From Leptospira_A soteropolitanensis (GTDB lineage Bacteria; Spirochaetota; Leptospiria; Leptospirales; Leptospiraceae): a DNA stretch of 64,000 bases. A program made the position numbers and the translations under genes. Under the pieces are notes generated by a model. The model saw only the letters and a program-made list of their open reading frames with translations. It searched no databases and was not told the DNA's origin. The stretch is from the NCBI RefSeq assembly GCF_026151335.1, contig NZ_JAMQPP010000001.1; one strand, 5' to 3'. Below, piece by piece: positions 26,375 through 35,846 of this stretch (position 1 is the first letter of the stretch; every line of letters starts with the position of its first letter).

Positions 26375-26425
26375 ATGGAAACTCCAACTTCTCCTTTTCC
26401 CGAACGATCGGAATGCCAAACTTGA
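26375..26425 (+). CDS. Candidate 16-residue leader peptide before FNR
   Basis: ATG 26375 is preceded at a 4-base spacing by GAGGAGG (26364-26370), the strongest Shine-Dalgarno seen around this locus. It opens a 16-codon frame (METPTSPFPERSECQT) ending TGA at 26423-26425, 28 bases before the FNR start. A short hairpin (ACTCC/GGAGT) lies just upstream. It could be a translated leader that controls FNR expression, or a chance ORF; no homology is known to me. Confidence 0.35.
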   Translation: METPTSPFPERSECQT

Positions 26426-26453
26426 CCAAAAACCACCTGTTACGAGGACGACT

Positions 26454-27377
26454 TTGCTTACCCCTCAAATCAATTTGTTTAAAAAATCCAATCCCCTACA
26501 AGCCCAAGTTTTGGCGAATACCCGTTTGACTCCCGAACCAGGCAAGGGAAAACGCCCAATGAAAGAGGGCGATTCTGCAGTACACCGAATCACCATTGCT
26601 ATCGACCATAATACTTATCCTTACATGATCGGACAAAGTGCTGGTATCATTCCCCCCGGTGTTGATCCAGAAAAAGAAGCGAAAGGATTGGCTGACCCGT
26701 CCTATACGGTTCGTTTGTATTCCATCGCTTCACCATCCTTTAGTTTTGGTCAAACAAAGGACAATATTGAATTCGTAGTAAAAAGAGACAATGTCTACGA
26801 CGAAAATGGGAATCTACTTCATAAAGGCGTATGTTCCAATTATCTTTGCGACTTAAAGCCAGGTGACACAGTCACAATGACTGGTCCCGCAGGTAAAAAA
26901 TTCTTACTCCCACAAACCGACTTTTCAGGTGATATTTTCTTTTTTGCAACAGGAACAGGAATCAGTCCTTTTTTTGGAATGGTGGAAGAACTCCTTGTCC
27001 AAAAATTAATTTCATTCCAGGGAAATGTATGGTTAATCTATGGAGCACCTTATTCTGACGAAATAGTTCTTCGCGATTATTTTGAAGATATGGCGAAAAA
27101 CCATTCCAACTTTCATTTCATAACAGCAATTAGCCGAGAGGAGAAAAATTCCTTCGACGGTGGAAAGATGTACATTACTCATCGAGCAAAAGAAAATGCA
27201 CAGTCTATTAAAAATGCTGTCAATGGAAACGGTAAGTTTTATATTTGTGGCGGTCCAAAGGGAATGGAAAAAGGAGTCATACAAGAAATTATTTCTGCTT
27301 GCGGAACTGATCTTTCTTACGACGAATTCAAAAAACACCTAGAGGAAAAAGAACAACTTTTTGTAGAGACGTACTAA
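26454..27377 (+). CDS. fpr: Plastid-type ferredoxin-NADP+ reductase
   Basis: 307 residues from TTG 26454 (CGAGGA Shine-Dalgarno seven bases upstream). FAD-binding RLYSIAS near residue 89, GVCSNYLCDLKPGD near 124, the NADP motif FATGTGISPF near 165, YICGGPKGME near 262 and the C-terminal ETY with a terminal Tyr identify the plant/plastidic FNR class, as reported for Leptospira, rather than the bacterial Fpr subclass. It transfers electrons between NADPH and ferredoxin or flavodoxin. One base separates it from the PC4-like gene. Confidence 0.92.
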   Translation: MLTPQINLFKKSNPLQAQVLANTRLTPEPGKGKRPMKEGDSAVHRITIAIDHNTYPYMIGQSAGIIPPGVDPEKEAKGLADPSYTVRLYSIASPSFSFGQTKDNIEFVVKRDNVYDENGNLLHKGVCSNYLCDLKPGDTVTMTGPAGKKFLLPQTDFSGDIFFFATGTGISPFFGMVEELLVQKLISFQGNVWLIYGAPYSDEIVLRDYFEDMAKNHSNFHFITAISREEKNSFDGGKMYITHRAKENAQSIKNAVNGNGKFYICGGPKGMEKGVIQEIISACGTDLSYDEFKKHLEEKEQLFVETY

Positions 27378-27378
27378 A

Positions 27379-27600
27379 ATGGCAAAAACAGGAATCATTC
27401 GAGACATCGACAAAGGTCGCGGGGAAGTCATCCGTGTAGAAATCTCCGAATACAAAGGCCAAACTTTTTTTAATATTCGAGTTTGGTATACAGATCCCAA
27501 CGGAGAACTCAAACCCACTCAAAAAGGTATCGCCATTGCTCCGGCTTTGGTAGGTGATTTAAAAGAAGCAATCGAAGAAGCAAAACGTTGGTTGGCTTAA
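27379..27600 (+). CDS. PC4/p15-type transcriptional coactivator-like protein
   Basis: 73 residues matching the PC4 C-terminal fold: IRVEISEYKGQTFFNIRVWYTDPNGELKPTQKGIAI followed by a C-terminal helix. Bacterial PC4-like proteins bind single-stranded DNA or RNA as dimers. It starts one base after FNR, so the two are cotranscribed. Its stop codon falls in the loop of the terminator hairpin. Confidence 0.88.
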   Translation: MAKTGIIRDIDKGRGEVIRVEISEYKGQTFFNIRVWYTDPNGELKPTQKGIAIAPALVGDLKEAIEEAKRWLA

Positions 27601-27617
27601 GCCAACTATTTGTTTTT
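27591..27617 (+). terminator. Terminator of the FNR-PC4 operon
   Basis: A 16-base palindrome (27591-27606; 6-bp stem, TTAA loop) includes the PC4 stop codon and is followed by TATTTGTTTTT to 27617. The T run overlaps the last codons of the convergent VWA-STAS gene. Confidence 0.75.
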
Positions 27618-29258
27618 ATCTCCTTCGTTCGCATAAATAATCCTCTTTAAAATTTCATTAGCAGAGGAAACATTTTCAGCAACACGGATGTGGTTGTACA
27701 ACCGAGTGATTTCGAAAATTTTTTTTACCGAGTCATGAATGTTTGCAACCACTAGTTCACCGCCTCTTCTCCGAAGCCAACCAACAATCTGAATCACCAT
27801 TCCAATCGCCGAAGAATCAATATGCGATGTTTTTGAAAAATCGAAAATTACATATCGAAACCCTTCCGAGATTTTTTGTTCCATAAAAAGTTTAATCTCA
27901 GGGCATTTATACAAATCGATATCACCATTGGCTTTGTATTCCAAAATTTCATCATGGACAACCACATCTTTTAAATCCAACTTTTCCGGACCTTTCATCA
28001 TAATCTGTGAATTCATAAAAAGATGTTTGGATAAATCATCTGATTTAGTTGTAATTTTTGTATCCAAAACCTGGAGACGATTAAGTAGAGAACCCAATGC
28101 ATTTGGTGCAAAGTGTAAATTATTTTTGATATCTTGAATCAGTCCGAATAATAATGCTTTGGCGTCTTCCACATGACCGCGTTTGATAAAATCGGAAATT
28201 TCCTTCATTCCTGTGGTCGCATTAGCTACCAATATTTCCACTAAAACATCAGGATCTTGTTTCCCTTTATTATTTCCTTTAGGAAAATGAAATGAATCTT
28301 TTACAGACTCTAAGGCATTCTGTTGCAATAAATTATAGTAAGTTAGGTTCAATTCACAAAAAGGGGAATCTGTTTGATTTACGCGATCATCAATTTCAAG
28401 TCGCAAAACTAAATTACGAATGTCATCGGCTCTTAAATCACCTAACTGTAGATTGATTTTTTGCCTGGATATAGTTTTGGCATCACCGAGAAATTCATCG
28501 AATTCTTCCAATATCTGATGAGAAGTTTCTGACAAAACTTGTTTCAGACGAACACCAGGAGCAAATTGTAACTCCACATCAATGGCTTGTGCATACAATG
28601 CCCCAATGTCACCAAATTCATCAAAGAAAATATCGGAAGCGTTTTCTGGATTGTCTATATAATGAAAATTTCCGCCACCGGCTTTCGCTATTTCCACTAA
28701 TATCTCTTCATTAAAATCATTACCCACACCAATGGTTGTCGTAGTAATTCCCATTGCTAAATGATCCGATGCTATTTTTACTAATGCTTCTTTTTCTTTA
28801 ATACCAGATGTTGGATTTCCATCGGTTAACAATAAAACTCGTTTATAAGCATTTGGAATCTTAGATTGATTTACACTTTTTAAGGCAGAGAGCCATCCTC
28901 CGCTTAAGTTTGTAGAAGTGGCTACTTGAATATTTCTAATTTTATCCGTAACAGAAATCTTTTCTGTTAGTTGAGTGACTGGTTGGATTAATTGAACATC
29001 GGCCGAATAAGCAATGATGGTTACGGCATCATGTCTTGTTAACCAGTTGACTAAAGCACAAGAAGCATCAATCACTGATTCCATTTTTTCACCCTTCATG
29101 GACCAACTCTTATCCACTGCAAGCCCAATAACCAAGGGTTTACGTTCTGCAATTTTTGGATTCGCTGGTGTACGAAACCGAAGCAACAAATGATTTTCTT
29201 GTAGCTCTTTTTCTTGGATCAGTGGATATTCCAATTTCGCTACTACATACATGACCAT
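27606..29258 (-). CDS. VWA domain - STAS domain fusion protein
   Basis: 550 residues. A von Willebrand factor A domain at about 38-220 has the MIDAS motif DKSWSM and TDGNPTSG; a middle region of unknown fold follows. A C-terminal STAS domain (about 440-535: DLYKCPEIKLFMEQK...VIFDFSKTSHIDSSAIGMVIQI) carries the Ser-containing DSSAIG loop that kinases phosphorylate in SpoIIAA-type anti-anti-sigma factors. No signal peptide, so probably cytosolic. The combination suggests a partner-switching regulator with a metal-dependent adhesion module. Start ATG 29258 (ATG 29252 is also possible). Confidence 0.85.
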   Translation of the reverse strand: MVMYVVAKLEYPLIQEKELQENHLLLRFRTPANPKIAERKPLVIGLAVDKSWSMKGEKMESVIDASCALVNWLTRHDAVTIIAYSADVQLIQPVTQLTEKISVTDKIRNIQVATSTNLSGGWLSALKSVNQSKIPNAYKRVLLLTDGNPTSGIKEKEALVKIASDHLAMGITTTTIGVGNDFNEEILVEIAKAGGGNFHYIDNPENASDIFFDEFGDIGALYAQAIDVELQFAPGVRLKQVLSETSHQILEEFDEFLGDAKTISRQKINLQLGDLRADDIRNLVLRLEIDDRVNQTDSPFCELNLTYYNLLQQNALESVKDSFHFPKGNNKGKQDPDVLVEILVANATTGMKEISDFIKRGHVEDAKALLFGLIQDIKNNLHFAPNALGSLLNRLQVLDTKITTKSDDLSKHLFMNSQIMMKGPEKLDLKDVVVHDEILEYKANGDIDLYKCPEIKLFMEQKISEGFRYVIFDFSKTSHIDSSAIGMVIQIVGWLRRRGGELVVANIHDSVKKIFEITRLYNHIRVAENVSSANEILKRIIYANEGDKNK

Positions 29259-29329
29259 AAGATCAAATTCTGAATAAATGTTTTCGCAAGAACAATTTAC
29301 TTTATTCTGACCTGGAAGGAATCATCAAA

Positions 29330-30040
29330 ATGTTTGGAAAAATTCACGAAATCTATTCTTCTATTTCTGGCGAAGGAATTTCACAAGGTATCCCAACAGT
29401 TTTTATTCGTTTTGCCGGATGTTCCTTACGTTGTGGCAAAACGGAATCAAGAGCATTATGGTGTGACACAGCTTATGCCCTAGGTCCAAACCTTGGCGAA
29501 GAAAAAAGTTTAGATTCAATTTGGTTAGAGCTGGAAGCTTTAGATCCACATCATGGATACCAAGTCCTGCTCACAGGAGGTGAACCCTTAGAGGGAAAAA
29601 ACCGAGATCTATCCATAACAATTGCCAATAAAATCTACAAACATAGAACTGCTGCTGGTTTGCCTTATCCAGCTTCAAGAGTAGAAACCAATGGCAGCGA
29701 AAAACTCACTGAAGATGCATTTTTTATTTTCACTATGGACTACAAACTTCCCGGTTCGGGTATGGAAGACCGAATGGATTTGGAAAATTTCCGGATTCTA
29801 GAAAAGAGACATAATTCACTTGACGAAATCAAGTTTGTTGTGCGAGATAGAATCGACTTTGATAGAAGTATCGAAGTCATTCGCGAACAAAAAATACAGA
29901 CAAATATATTGTACTCGCCCGTCCACGGTGAAGTGGATGCCAAAGAACTGGTCGAATGGATTAAAGTTGACAATCCACCTAAGTGTCGTTTGTCGCTTCA
30001 AATTCACAAAGTACTTTGGGGAAATCAGAAAGGAGTTTGA
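29330..30040 (+). CDS. queE: 7-carboxy-7-deazaguanine synthase (radical SAM)
   Basis: 236 residues. IYSSISGEGISQGIPTVFIRFAGC and LLTGGEPLEG are QueE signatures; WCDTAYA follows the last cluster Cys. The enzyme contracts carboxy-tetrahydropterin to 7-carboxy-7-deazaguanine for preQ0 and queuosine. The cysteine motif is C31-x3-C35-x9-C45, seven residues longer between the second and third Cys than the canonical CxxxCxxC. AAGGAA precedes ATG 29330. It overlaps the SNF2 helicase start by one base. Other queuosine genes are absent from the window. Confidence 0.88.
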   Translation: MFGKIHEIYSSISGEGISQGIPTVFIRFAGCSLRCGKTESRALWCDTAYALGPNLGEEKSLDSIWLELEALDPHHGYQVLLTGGEPLEGKNRDLSITIANKIYKHRTAAGLPYPASRVETNGSEKLTEDAFFIFTMDYKLPGSGMEDRMDLENFRILEKRHNSLDEIKFVVRDRIDFDRSIEVIREQKIQTNILYSPVHGEVDAKELVEWIKVDNPPKCRLSLQIHKVLWGNQKGV

Positions 30041-32883
30041 TGGAAATCCCTACTCAATTAAGTTTAGATTTTGAAACTACTGTTGAACCAAAACAAACAA
30101 ATGAATACGGATTCCTCATCGACGAACCGGAGTTAGGTCTTGCAAAGGTCATAAAAGAGACTGCTACTTCTGTAGAACTGTTTTTTGAATCAAAAGAGAT
30201 TTTTAGAACCGTCAATAAATCTAACAAACATTTAAAATTTTTAAATCAGTATCCACAATCACTTCGTGAATGGGAAGAATTTCCCAAAGCAATGGACTTG
30301 GCACTTGATGCAAGCCAACTCAAACTTACTTATAATTTTAACAAATTATCTTCACTTTCTAATTCGAGAACTCGTTTACTTCCCCATCAAATTGAGTCTA
30401 CCTTCATAGTTGCCAATAGTTTAAAACCAAGGTTTATTTTAGCGGATGAAGTGGGACTTGGAAAAACCATTGAAGCTGGTCTTGCAGTAAAGGAACTTAT
30501 GTTTCGACGTGGGCTCAAACGAGTGCTTGTGGTGGCACCATCTCCTCTCCTTGTGCAATGGCAACAGGAGATGAAAAACAAATTCAATGAAGAATTTGCC
30601 ATTGTTCGTCGAAGAAATTTCGTAACAAACGGCCCCGATCATTGGCGAAATTTCAATAAAATTATTACATCAATCGATTTTATTAAAAATCCTAGATATG
30701 CAGAAGAAATCCTTGGTACCAAATGGGACATTGTTGTCTTTGATGAAGCACATAGACTCAGGCGCGATTATTCCAAAATCACTCGTGGGTATTTGTTTGC
30801 TGAAAAAATTGCCAGAAAAACGGAATGCCTCCTCCTTCTCACAGCGACACCATTTCGAGGAAAACTAGAAGAACTTTTTTATCTGATGCACTTGGTGGAT
30901 CCAAATATTCTCGGACCATATCATACCTTTGTAAACGACTATGTCGTTGGTCAAAAAGGCGATCTAAAAGAAAAAATATCCAAAGTTCTTCTTCGTCGTC
31001 GTAAAGTGGAAGTCGGTGGATTTACGAAACGATTTGCAAAAACAGTTCGTATCGACCTTTCTCCCATTGAACGTGCGTTCTATGACGAAACTACAGAGTA
31101 TGTAAAAAGAGAATACAATATGGCAATGGGGACCAAAAACCGTGCCATTGGATTTGTGATGGTGGTATTCCAAAAACTCTTAGATTCTTCTGTCATTGCA
31201 CTTCTCTCTGCCTTACAAAAAAGAAAATTTATGTTGGAATCTAAATTCCATTACATGAAAGAACATGAAACCACATTAGATGATTGGGATTTAGATGAGA
31301 CGGAAGGTGTTGAAGACTTTATTTCTGAATTAGAAGATGAGGAAATGTCTAGTTTCCAAAGAATCAAACGAGAGTTATTCACTCTTAACCGCCTCATCCA
31401 TTTGGGAAAACAAATCAAAGAAGACAAAAAAACTCAAAAATTAAAAGAAACTCTCTATCGTTTAAAAAAAGAAGGCCATAAAAAATTCATTATCTTCACT
31501 CAGTTTAGAACTACACAAGACCATTTACAATCAGTTCTAGAACCAGACTTTAAGGTTTCTCCTTTCCACGGCTCTCTTAGTATGGATGAAAAAGAAGTCG
31601 CTATCCAAAAATTTAAAGAAGACTATGAGATCTTAATTTGTACAGAAGCAGGAGGGGAAGGTCGTAACCTACAATTTGCTAACATACTATTTAATTATGA
31701 CCTACCTTGGAGTCCGCTGAAAATTGAACAACGTATTGGAAGGATCCATCGTTTTGGTCAAAAGGACAATGTTTATATCTTTAACTTTGCTTCCAAAGAT
31801 ACAGTAGCGGAAAGGATATTAGAAGTACTGACCAATAAAATACGTTTGTTTGAAGAATCTATTGGTGCTTCTGATGATTTACTTGGAACGATTGAAGAGG
31901 AACTTGATTTCAACTCAAGTCTTATGAAATTTGTAACAGGAACCAAAACCAAAGAAGAATTAGAAACTGAATTTGATCTTAGAATCCAAGTGGCTCAAAA
32001 AGGATTTGAAAAACTCAACGCTCTTGTAACACCCAAAGTTTTAGATTTTAATTTAAAAGACTATTACGATCATACACTTGAAGAGAGAGAATGGAATAAT
32101 AGTCATTTGGAAGAAGTCGTTGCTCAAGGTTCAAAATTTTTCCCATCCTACCTTCCAGGAACCTTAACCTCGGTTGGTAAAGGTTCTTACGAATATAAAA
32201 ATACTGAAGGAAAAGTTAGAAAAGCGACTTTTGATTCGGACCTCGCCCTAACCAATGATTCATTGGAATTTCTTGCTTTTGGACATCCCTTTGTTGAAAA
32301 GGTTACAGAGTTACTCACACAAAGCGATATCGGTCGCAAAAAAAAGTATCTACTCTCTGACCAACTTGGACAAAAAATATTATTCGTTTTCCAAGTCGAA
32401 TTTGACTTTTCTCTAAAACGTAAAGATCTGTTTTTCATAGAATATGACTTAAAGAAAAAGAAAGCTGTTGTACTTACTGAAATGCCGACGGAATGGATTG
32501 AAGCAAAGTCTTACGTTCCAGAGAAAGAAGTTTCCCTTTCAAAACTGGAAGAAGCATTTATTTATTGTTATCCGATTGTTGAGACAGAAGCAGAAACTAA
32601 AAAAGAAACTTTACGAAAAGAAACATTGTCAATTTTTCAAAAAGAAGAATACAAAGTTGAACTTTCTCACCAAAAAACGATTCGCCAGCTAGAAGAAAAA
32701 TTAATGCGCCAAGAGGCAGCTTACAAATGGGACAATCGTCCTGAAAAAAAAGCAGTTCTCCATAAAACTATGAAAGAAATCCAACGCGCTAAGGACGAAT
32801 ACACAATTGAAATTCGAAAAATTAAAAATGGCGCAACGATTTTCCATAGAATTCGACTTTTCCAAACATACATCAGTATTTAA
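30040..32883 (+). CDS. SNF2/RapA-like helicase-family ATPase
   Basis: 947 residues from ATG 30040 (AAGGAG upstream; overlaps the queE stop TGATG). Helicase motifs: LPHQ near 110, ADEVGLGKT near 136, FDEAHR near 235, LTATP near 268, then IFTQFR, EAGGEGRNLQ and QRIGRIHRFGQ. This is a Swi2/Snf2 ATPase closest in style to RapA/HepA. The C-terminal 300 residues are acidic and coiled-coil (EEKLMRQEAAYKWDNRPEKKA) with no methyltransferase or nuclease beside it. RNA-polymerase recycling or nucleoprotein remodelling are the likely roles. Confidence 0.88.
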   Translation: MEIPTQLSLDFETTVEPKQTNEYGFLIDEPELGLAKVIKETATSVELFFESKEIFRTVNKSNKHLKFLNQYPQSLREWEEFPKAMDLALDASQLKLTYNFNKLSSLSNSRTRLLPHQIESTFIVANSLKPRFILADEVGLGKTIEAGLAVKELMFRRGLKRVLVVAPSPLLVQWQQEMKNKFNEEFAIVRRRNFVTNGPDHWRNFNKIITSIDFIKNPRYAEEILGTKWDIVVFDEAHRLRRDYSKITRGYLFAEKIARKTECLLLLTATPFRGKLEELFYLMHLVDPNILGPYHTFVNDYVVGQKGDLKEKISKVLLRRRKVEVGGFTKRFAKTVRIDLSPIERAFYDETTEYVKREYNMAMGTKNRAIGFVMVVFQKLLDSSVIALLSALQKRKFMLESKFHYMKEHETTLDDWDLDETEGVEDFISELEDEEMSSFQRIKRELFTLNRLIHLGKQIKEDKKTQKLKETLYRLKKEGHKKFIIFTQFRTTQDHLQSVLEPDFKVSPFHGSLSMDEKEVAIQKFKEDYEILICTEAGGEGRNLQFANILFNYDLPWSPLKIEQRIGRIHRFGQKDNVYIFNFASKDTVAERILEVLTNKIRLFEESIGASDDLLGTIEEELDFNSSLMKFVTGTKTKEELETEFDLRIQVAQKGFEKLNALVTPKVLDFNLKDYYDHTLEEREWNNSHLEEVVAQGSKFFPSYLPGTLTSVGKGSYEYKNTEGKVRKATFDSDLALTNDSLEFLAFGHPFVEKVTELLTQSDIGRKKKYLLSDQLGQKILFVFQVEFDFSLKRKDLFFIEYDLKKKKAVVLTEMPTEWIEAKSYVPEKEVSLSKLEEAFIYCYPIVETEAETKKETLRKETLSIFQKEEYKVELSHQKTIRQLEEKLMRQEAAYKWDNRPEKKAVLHKTMKEIQRAKDEYTIEIRKIKNGATIFHRIRLFQTYISI

Positions 32884-32921
32884 TTCATTTACAGAGAAGT
32901 TCAAAATCATAGAATTTGGGA

Positions 32922-34187
32922 ATGTTCTTTCCTAAAATTCCATTCTGGGTTCAAATTTTCGCATCTTTGTTGTTAGGTTTGTTATTTGGAATCTTATTAA
33001 ACCCAGAAACAGGATTCATATCAGCAATCTCTTTAAAACCCTATTTATTATGGATGAAACTTCCTGGAGATATCTTCTTAAATTTGCTCCAGATGATTAT
33101 GATTCCTTTGGTGATTGTCTCCATCGCACTCGGTGTATCTAGTTTAAGAAATCTAAAGGATCTTTGGAACCTTGGAAGCAAAACACTTATCTATTTTATT
33201 TTTACAACTGTAGTTTCAGTGAGTATTGGAATTTCGTTAGCATTGGTGATTAAACCAGGAAACCAAATCCAAAATCAAACAGTGGAAGCAAACTCAACTA
33301 TCTCGAATTCCAATCTAAATCAAAACGTAGAATCTGTGCCTGAAATTATCGCAAATATCATTCCGAAAAATCTAGTGAATGTTTGGTCCAAACAACAAAT
33401 GTTGTCTGTTGTTTTCTTAGGAATGATATTGGGAATTTTTTTTCTGACTTCAAGAGAATCTGGATCAGCTTTAAAAGCATTTTGTCATTCATTGGAAAGT
33501 TTTTGTTTATGGGTGGTTGCAACAGCAATGAAAATAGCACCACTAGCTGTTTTAGGTCTGATGAGTTATGCAATGGTTCAAATTGGCTTTTCTTTGTTAT
33601 TTGGTTTGGTCTCGTACATTGGTACAGTGATTTTCGGTCTTTTTTGTATTCTCATTTTCTATTCGATTTTGATTTTTATCCTTACGAGAAAGAATCCGAT
33701 TCGCTTTTTGAATCAGGTTCGCGAAATTCCATTGCTTGGCTTTTCAACCTCGAGTTCTAGCTCAGTTCTTCCGTATTCCTTAAAACTTGCAAAAGAAAAA
33801 TTGAAATTAAAAGAAACTGTGGCCGACTTTGTACTTCCTCTTGGTGCAACAATCAATATGGATGGAACAGCCTTATACCAAGCAGTTGCGACCGTTTTTT
33901 TAAGTCAGGTTTATCAGGTTAATTTATCAACAATAGACTTGTTTTTGTTAGCTGGAACCGTTACGGCTGCCTCTATTGGAACGGCTGCAACACCTGGCGT
34001 CGGACTCGTTATATTAACATCGATCTTATATACATTTCATATTCCCATCGAGGGTATCACTATCCTTTTTGGAGTTGACCGCTTTTTAGATATGTGTAGA
34101 ACTTCAGTAAATCTAACCGGCGATTTATCCTGCGCGTTTATCATGGACCATATCTGGAAGGAAACAAACACCAATGAAAAAAATTAA
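32922..34187 (+). CDS. Dicarboxylate/amino acid:cation symporter (DAACS)
   Basis: 421 residues from ATG 32922 (a TTG two codons earlier is possible). About eight membrane helices plus the hairpin motifs of the GltP/DctA family: the Ser-rich FSTSSSSSVLPYS, NMDGTALYQ, ASIGTAATPG and DRFLDMCRTSVNLTGD. It couples Na+ or H+ to uptake of glutamate, aspartate or C4-dicarboxylates; which one is not decidable. It overlaps the SGNH gene by 14 bases. Confidence 0.92.
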   Translation: MFFPKIPFWVQIFASLLLGLLFGILLNPETGFISAISLKPYLLWMKLPGDIFLNLLQMIMIPLVIVSIALGVSSLRNLKDLWNLGSKTLIYFIFTTVVSVSIGISLALVIKPGNQIQNQTVEANSTISNSNLNQNVESVPEIIANIIPKNLVNVWSKQQMLSVVFLGMILGIFFLTSRESGSALKAFCHSLESFCLWVVATAMKIAPLAVLGLMSYAMVQIGFSLLFGLVSYIGTVIFGLFCILIFYSILIFILTRKNPIRFLNQVREIPLLGFSTSSSSSVLPYSLKLAKEKLKLKETVADFVLPLGATINMDGTALYQAVATVFLSQVYQVNLSTIDLFLLAGTVTAASIGTAATPGVGLVILTSILYTFHIPIEGITILFGVDRFLDMCRTSVNLTGDLSCAFIMDHIWKETNTNEKN

Positions 34188-35025
34188 ATACACAATTTTG
34201 TTCGGAATATTGGCATGCCTCATTCATTGTGATACAAAAAAAGATTACTTTGACGATGTTGGAGCCAATTTACTTTGCACCACATATGCAATCTGCAATG
34301 GGGAAACACCGGCAAAAACTGGTATAATAGGTGATAGTTGGACAGATCTACTTCTTGGATTTCCAGCGGTAGAAACTTTGAGGCCTCAGTTGGAAAACCG
34401 GTTTCATTATAAGTTTGTTGGCGCAACCCTCGGCGGAAAAACCTTGCAACAGGTTGTGGACGAAGGTCTCCAATTTCAAGTGATAGACCAAGGTGGTGCC
34501 GACATGAAGGTCATTATCTTATCTTTAGGTGGAAATGATATCCAAGCCAATCTTTCCGAATATATCGGTAAAGTGGAAACAGTCCAAGCACAAAGATTTG
34601 CAACCATCAAAGCCAACCTCAAAAAATTAGTCGCAACTGGGAATGCCTACAAAGTTTCTAGATTTGGTGGCCAACCTCTAAAGTGGATCATTCACGGTTA
34701 TGACTATCCGAATCCATATATGGCACCTGTCATCGCCGGTGCAGATGAAGGATGCAAATCTAAGTTTGATAAAATTGGTCTGATCGTCCCTGATGCAGCT
34801 GTTTTTACAGCTTCACAATTGGATGCTTTCAACAACTTACTACTAGATACCATCCGGGAAGAACCCACACTTCTTTACACAGACTTGCGGAATACATTAG
34901 GTGGAAAACCATTTTCACGCGCAGAATTTATGTTAGATTGCATTCATGCAAATAACTTAGGATATACTTATCTAGCTGATAAGTTTGCAAGATTAATTTA
35001 TCCAATCACCAATATAGGTTTTTAA
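34174..35025 (+). CDS. SGNH/GDSL-type hydrolase lipoprotein
   Basis: 283 residues. Signal peptide with lipobox CLIHC. Block I GIIGDSWTDLL (catalytic Ser), the Gly block GATLGGKT, block III LSLGGNDIQ and block V DCIHANNLGY (Asp/His) give a full SGNH catalytic set. Such enzymes deacylate or deacetylate lipids and sugars in the envelope. AAGGA precedes ATG 34174. One base separates it from the following outer-membrane protein gene. Confidence 0.82.
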   Translation: MKKIKYTILFGILACLIHCDTKKDYFDDVGANLLCTTYAICNGETPAKTGIIGDSWTDLLLGFPAVETLRPQLENRFHYKFVGATLGGKTLQQVVDEGLQFQVIDQGGADMKVIILSLGGNDIQANLSEYIGKVETVQAQRFATIKANLKKLVATGNAYKVSRFGGQPLKWIIHGYDYPNPYMAPVIAGADEGCKSKFDKIGLIVPDAAVFTASQLDAFNNLLLDTIREEPTLLYTDLRNTLGGKPFSRAEFMLDCIHANNLGYTYLADKFARLIYPITNIGF

Positions 35026-35026
35026 T

Positions 35027-35845
35027 ATGAAAAATATAGTTATCATATACATCTTATTTCTTTCATTGGTTTCTTCTTTATATGCACAACCAACGACTAA
35101 TACAGGATTCGCACATCCATTACAAATCGAACCTGTAGCTTTATATACAAAGATTAGAGGAAATATTGGTTACTGGCATAAGGACTTTAATGGAGTCAAA
35201 GAAATAAACAAGGATATTAATGTTGAGGGTGAATACAAATTTTCAGATTCGTTTTCTGTTATTTCTTCTGTTGGCCGAACAGACTATTCACAAACAGATA
35301 CCGCCAGAGAAATCACTTGGGATCGCTGGAATGCGGGAATCAAATATGGAAAAGTTTATGAAAATGGATCATCCCAGTTTTTAATTGGGGCTGGTTTAAG
35401 ACTCTACGATAAAAAGAGAAATGCTGAGTTTAGAGAAAGAGAAAATCCTGATTTTTACTTAGTTAGACCTAATTTTGGATTAGGTTACAAATACGGAATT
35501 TTTCAAATCATGTCTGAGTTTCGTTTTCAAACAGAAACTAACAGACACGGGAAAGAATCCAGTTTGCAGGAATTTAAACGTTACTACCAGGTAGGAATTG
35601 CTCCCTCTTTTTCCATCGCCGACTCCGTTCGAATATTTACAGAACTGGAATATAGAGAACCAATTGACCGAGTGGCGGATAAAAATTTAAGATATTTTAA
35701 TTTTTATCCAGGTATTTCTATGAATACTGATAACTTTGGAACGTTTAGTTTTTCTCTTCTCTTAGGTATTCTGCCTAAAGAAGACAACGCAATGGATCGC
35801 GGAATTCGTTTTTCCTATTTCTACTTCTTTGATACAAACCAGTAG
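35027..35845 (+). CDS. Predicted outer-membrane beta-barrel protein
   Basis: 272 residues with a signal peptide ending LYAQ and alternating amphipathic strands (FSVISSVGRTDY, WNAGIKYGKVYE, FLIGAGLRLYD, FQIMSEFRFQTE, FSFSLLLGILP) closing in an aromatic-rich strand FSYFYFF. The pattern fits a small outer-membrane barrel of about 12 strands. No family recognised. It is cotranscribed with the SGNH lipoprotein and followed after one base by a TRL-like lipoprotein. Confidence 0.7.
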   Translation: MKNIVIIYILFLSLVSSLYAQPTTNTGFAHPLQIEPVALYTKIRGNIGYWHKDFNGVKEINKDINVEGEYKFSDSFSVISSVGRTDYSQTDTAREITWDRWNAGIKYGKVYENGSSQFLIGAGLRLYDKKRNAEFRERENPDFYLVRPNFGLGYKYGIFQIMSEFRFQTETNRHGKESSLQEFKRYYQVGIAPSFSIADSVRIFTELEYREPIDRVADKNLRYFNFYPGISMNTDNFGTFSFSLLLGILPKEDNAMDRGIRFSYFYFFDTNQ

Positions 35846-35846
35846 T

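Noticed and set aside
29983..30039. Upstream extension of the SNF2 gene inside queE
   Set aside because: ATG 30040 has a good AAGGAG and the TGATG overlap; the 19 extra codons are queE in another frame.
30040..32883. SNF2 protein as part of a DISARM- or restriction-like defence island
   Set aside because: Flanked by queE and a symporter; no methyltransferase, nuclease or PLD gene is present.
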